A DNA stretch of 63,260 nt, taken from JAWUVP01 sp034112285 (GTDB lineage Bacteria; Pseudomonadota; Gammaproteobacteria; JABDGN01). Positions 61,001 to 63,260 of the stretch are shown here, in pieces. The translations under genes were made by a program, and so were the position numbers. The notes under the pieces were generated by a model. It worked only from the letters and a program-made list of their open reading frames with translations, was not told where the DNA came from and did no database searches. Where the stretch lies: NCBI GenBank assembly GCA_034112285.1, contig JAWUVP010000083.1, positions 1-63,260 of the forward strand, read 5' to 3'. How positions within the stretch are numbered: position 1 is the first letter of the stretch; the number at the start of each line of letters is the position of its first letter.

Positions 61001-63260
61001 TCAGTATCTACCGTAAAACGTAACGGCAATGCATTGATGAATAAACCCACCATCTTATCAACATCGACCAGCTCAGCAGGACGCCCCGATACTGTCACGC
61101 CCATCAGCACATCATCACTGTCACTATAACGTGATAACACTATTCCCCATGCCAATTGCATTAACGCATTCAGCGTCACATTATTCTCACGTGCAAACTG
61201 CTCACATGACCTCGTTAACACCTCGGATAGCTCATGACGAACCTTACCTAATGACCTTATGGGCTTATGAATATCTAGCAGACCTTGGTTTATTCCTAAT
61301 GGGGTTGGCCCCTCTAGACCTGCCAACTCTTCTCGCCAGTATGCCTTACCTTCTGATTTGTCTTGACTCTGTAACCAACCTATATATCGCTCATAGCGTG
61401 GTGGGGTAATTAACTTAGCTGACCGTCCTGACAATAATGCACTGTAACGGGCTTTTAACTCATTAAACAGTAACGGTAAACACCAACCATCGAGTAATAT
61501 GTGATGATGACTCCATATAAAGCGATATTCTGTTTCGCTGAACTTAATGCAATGGAAGCGCATGATACAAGGTTTGCTTACATCAAATCCTCGATTTCTA
61601 TCCTCTAGTAAACAATCGGTATATCTTTGCTCTTGATCTAATTGATTTAAGCTGCTCCAATCTTCTTCATTCCAAGGTAATGCCACTTCTTTTTGGACAA
61701 TTTGAACTGGGTTATTTAAGGTCTCCCAAGCAAAACGGGTACGTAGAATGGCGTGAGATTTTACGATACCATGCCAAGCTTGTTTTAATGACGCTGTATT
61801 TACCTGCCCTGTATGATGCCAGTGTAGCTGAGTGTTATATTGGTCTGAACTCGGCGAATGCAGCGCATGGAAGAGAAGTCCTTCCTGTAATGGCGTTAGT
61901 GCATAGATATTGTCTATTGTATTGGCCTTATTTAAACCTTCTCCTGTTAGCAGGTTATCCAATGATGCTTGATCTAAATTTGATAATGGGTAGTCTGAGG
62001 GGGTTCTTTGCAACGTGCTTTTTAAGCTGCAACAATCTATTACTTGAACTAATGATTGATAAAACTTACTCTCCCAACCATTATATAATTCTTCGTCATA
62101 TCTCACATCAAAAGTTAGTATGTTATTGAGAACATAACCATTAATTTCAAGAACATTCTCTGCGAACGAATTAGCATGAGAAATATCGACACCTGAGTAC
62201 TCGTTTGTAATATTTATATTTTGTTCATTACTTCCATTAGAATCTAATACGCCTAAATAGTTAAAAACTATATCAATATCATCAAGAATTGACAAATACT
62301 TTTGTGTTTCCACAGAGCCATTATACCGAAGCAAGCCGAAGCCTAATCCTTTAGCTGGGACATTTCGCATTTGCTCTTTGACATCTTTTATTAATCCACC
62401 TACATCTTTAGACGAACATTCAGATCTTAGTTTTAAAGGATAAATCGAAGTAAACCATCCAACAGTCTCAGATAAATCTATCTCACTTGATATCTCTTCT
62501 CTTCCATGACCTTCCAGATTCAAATGCACTGAATCAACACCATTAAACTTATAGCACGTCAATAAAAATGCGGTCATAAACAAATCATTAATCGTTGTAT
62601 TAAACTTATTCGATGAACTGTTTAATAATTGAATAGTTTGTCTTTCACAAAGTTCTATTTTACTTGTTTTTAATTCATGTCGCCTTATATGATTCCGAGG
62701 AACGTAGTTATTTGCTACGTTTTTCCAATACATCAACTCATCACTGTTTTGTATGCTAGTAGTGTACTCTTGCAAAAAACCACTCCACTTTTTATAACTT
62801 GATGATTTATATAAATCCTCTGCATAACCACTTAATAACTTATTTAAATCTGACAAAATTATTCGCCATGACACCATATCAATAATCAAATGATGAGCAA
62901 CCATGAGTAATTTCTTTGCTGATGGACTGACAAACAAAACAAACCTTACAATCGGTCCGTCTTCGATATTAATATAACAGTGCTCCGCATCACAGAGAAC
63001 AAGCATTTCTTTGTGATCAATTGTTCCATCGAGTTCTATTTCTTGATAACTGTACTGATCATTATCACTATATTTTTGCAACCACCCGCAATCATTCCTA
63101 TTAAATTTTATTCTAAAGCAATCGTGATGCTTTACTAGCTTCCTTATTGACTCCTCAATATCGAATTTAGAAACATCATTGTTAATATTAAATATGAAGC
63201 TCTGATTAAAGTGATTTTTCGCAGGAAGCTCTTTACTAAAAAACCATTTCTGTATAGGTA
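58027..63260 (-). CDS. Nonribosomal peptide synthetase, terminal part (E-C-A-PCP-TE), 5' end outside window
   Basis: The frame is open through 63260; the first visible residues P-I-Q-K-W-F-F begin a condensation/epimerisation-type domain. Domains in order: E (HHLIIDMVSWRIILSD, near 62,890), C (from ~61,910; HHHILLDGW near 61,500), A (GSTGKPKGVM near 60,050; FDAATFE; YGPTE near 59,640; YRTGDL; lysine in LTKAGKTDY), PCP (GGDSLKSM near 58,910) and TE (GWSFGG near 58,515; His in NADHWSIF). The terminal TE makes this the last module. The preceding residue should be D-configured. Aligning the A domain to GrsA by eye gives the pocket D-A-F-F-Y-G-C-V-F-K, close to an isoleucine-type code as I recall it. 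No inactivating change is seen. Confidence 0.95.
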   Translation of the reverse strand, partial: PIQKWFFSKELPAKNHFNQSFIFNINNDVSKFDIEESIRKLVKHHDCFRIKFNRNDCGWLQKYSDNDQYSYQEIELDGTIDHKEMLVLCDAEHCYINIEDGPIVRFVLFVSPSAKKLLMVAHHLIIDMVSWRIILSDLNKLLSGYAEDLYKSSSYKKWSGFLQEYTTSIQNSDELMYWKNVANNYVPRNHIRRHELKTSKIELCERQTIQLLNSSSNKFNTTINDLFMTAFLLTCYKFNGVDSVHLNLEGHGREEISSEIDLSETVGWFTSIYPLKLRSECSSKDVGGLIKDVKEQMRNVPAKGLGFGLLRYNGSVETQKYLSILDDIDIVFNYLGVLDSNGSNEQNINITNEYSGVDISHANSFAENVLEINGYVLNNILTFDVRYDEELYNGWESKFYQSLVQVIDCCSLKSTLQRTPSDYPLSNLDQASLDNLLTGEGLNKANTIDNIYALTPLQEGLLFHALHSPSSDQYNTQLHWHHTGQVNTASLKQAWHGIVKSHAILRTRFAWETLNNPVQIVQKEVALPWNEEDWSSLNQLDQEQRYTDCLLEDRNRGFDVSKPCIMRFHCIKFSETEYRFIWSHHHILLDGWCLPLLFNELKARYSALLSGRSAKLITPPRYERYIGWLQSQDKSEGKAYWREELAGLEGPTPLGINQGLLDIHKPIRSLGKVRHELSEVLTRSCEQFARENNVTLNALMQLAWGIVLSRYSDSDDVLMGVTVSGRPAELVDVDKMVGLFINALPLRFTVDTEGDVLSHLQRQHERMQLSNQYSYLTLGEVQAQSDISNELPLFYSLYVFENYPVGDSKDEANKLNFDKLLGQEKTNYPLVISISLSDNLMVDIAYDREVFLPYYVENLLLHLDLVLKWIIISPNKKMMEVPLLDNDEKTKLLSTWNNTVQAYPKKESLAELFSDQAKLNAQNIALIEGERELTYGELDKKTNQLAHFIREHYQRRTNKPLLRDMLIGVCLERGINSVIAMLAIIKSGGAYMPLSPEYPESRLQYMLEDSACELVLSTKILSESKFCMSTSQNKIICLESVDATLDNYQGDRPDIDVCGSDLAYVLYTSGSTGKPKGVMVEQHSVTSLAYDSDYIKFTPSERVAHLSNISFDAATFEVWVTLLRGATLVCVNKKTLLDVGKFKSYLYQKKIQHIFLTPSFFDNVLRSDNELFSKLSTIYLGGEKLQSNVVKTFFKNNKSVSLINCYGPTENTVFSTKEIVSNNNEIEQEVSIGTPVKNTTCYVLSKYGLLCPPGVPGELHVGGDGVARGYLNRAELTREKFIANPYGEGKLYRTGDLVRWLPEGKLQFIGRIDGQVKIRGFRIELGEIEAALLSMGDISRVATVVNKNQMIAIFYESQHEFCLSDLREYMDDLLPIFMLPGIYKMLAAIPLTKAGKTDYRQLRELADKECFGCVNDKPSTPTENKLYKIWRDVLQTNIISVNDSFFIQGGDSLKSMQLAEQLKKEFKINISSQWIFKNTTIKKQATELQVEKNKLLYEPIVKLNEDSSSVKLFIIHPGGGGCYSYLPLAEKLDEKYSVYGVDSYNLFSEGELINDIDVLAKLYTAYILDNIIKNESIFIAGWSFGGVLAYKIACLLGKKGVSIYKTIIIDSYLLHDMLDINNLNVLLDELLEKRLDSKLPSSFALRQKKVIIAEMEMLKKCKLEPSSLDVAFIKAKGKLEDPEASELVNNYFIAIANGDIEKWKSLCAVVDYYQLNADHWSIFKEELDSLVNIFNDILKKEIQ

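Overview
The window looks like chromosomal DNA from a gammaproteobacterium with moderate GC. The block queA-tgt-yajC-secD-secF, the pairs recJ-dusA, accA-tilS, mnmA-hflD and holB-pilZ, and the fadE/thiolase/FadJ-type genes are typical of that class. Several features fit a protist-associated lineage such as the Legionellales (Legionella/Coxiella/Aquicella-like): several MFS transporters of the kind common in intracellular gammaproteobacteria, a periplasmic Cu/Zn superoxide dismutase, a chagasin-type protease inhibitor, an exported lipase-like protein and a large protein with no recognisable family. The taxonomic placement is inference from gene content; no rRNA or other decisive marker lies in the window.

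Layout. 1-1306 (-): start of an RND pump and its lipoprotein adaptor. 1447-5063 (+): recJ, dusA, thrB. 5053-9461 (-): a GlcNAc catabolic operon (sugar-porter MFS, BadF-type GlcNAc kinase, SIS-type GlcN6P deaminase, nagA). 9697-16281 (+): a fatty-acid beta-oxidation operon (fadE, thiolase, FadJ-type multifunctional enzyme, YciA-type thioesterase) ending in a chagasin-like inhibitor. 16312-18063 (-): an orphan PAS histidine kinase. 18221-23723 (+): queA, tgt, yajC, secD, secF, with a possible leaderless queA. 23797-24303 (-): sodC. 24512-29442 (+): a tightly overlapping operon of accA, tilS, two half-size FUSC-like membrane genes and an O-methyltransferase. 29457-29740: REP-like palindromes. 29778-34289: purB, an MFS gene, hflD, mnmA. 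34290-38222: icd with a structured leader, holB carrying a terminator-like hairpin inside its first codons, a PilZ gene, tatD. 38223-38670: REP-derived 76-bp tandem repeats.

From about 38.7 kb the window becomes accessory in character: an MFS gene, a degraded intergenic stretch, a secreted alpha/beta-hydrolase, an unrecognised 438-residue protein, a Bcr/CflA drug transporter, a solitary tyrosine recombinase, the formaldehyde-detoxification pair frmA-fghA, and a frameshifted transposase remnant.

The most interesting part is 48.7-63.3 kb, all on the minus strand and AT-rich. It reads as a specialised-metabolite gene cluster. A nonribosomal peptide synthetase running off the right edge (visible domains E-C-A-PCP-TE, so the terminal module) overlaps by 4 bp a Bcr/CflA exporter. 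An IS3-family element lies just downstream. Beyond it is a six-gene operon with its own promoter: Glu/Leu-dehydrogenase-like enzyme, SRPBCC protein, stand-alone acyl carrier protein, AMP-dependent acyl ligase, ThDP-dependent carboligase/decarboxylase-like enzyme and Rieske oxygenase. The simplest reading is that the operon makes and tailors an unusual carrier-protein-bound acyl or keto unit, which may or may not be joined to the NRPS peptide. I do not recognise the combination as a described pathway.
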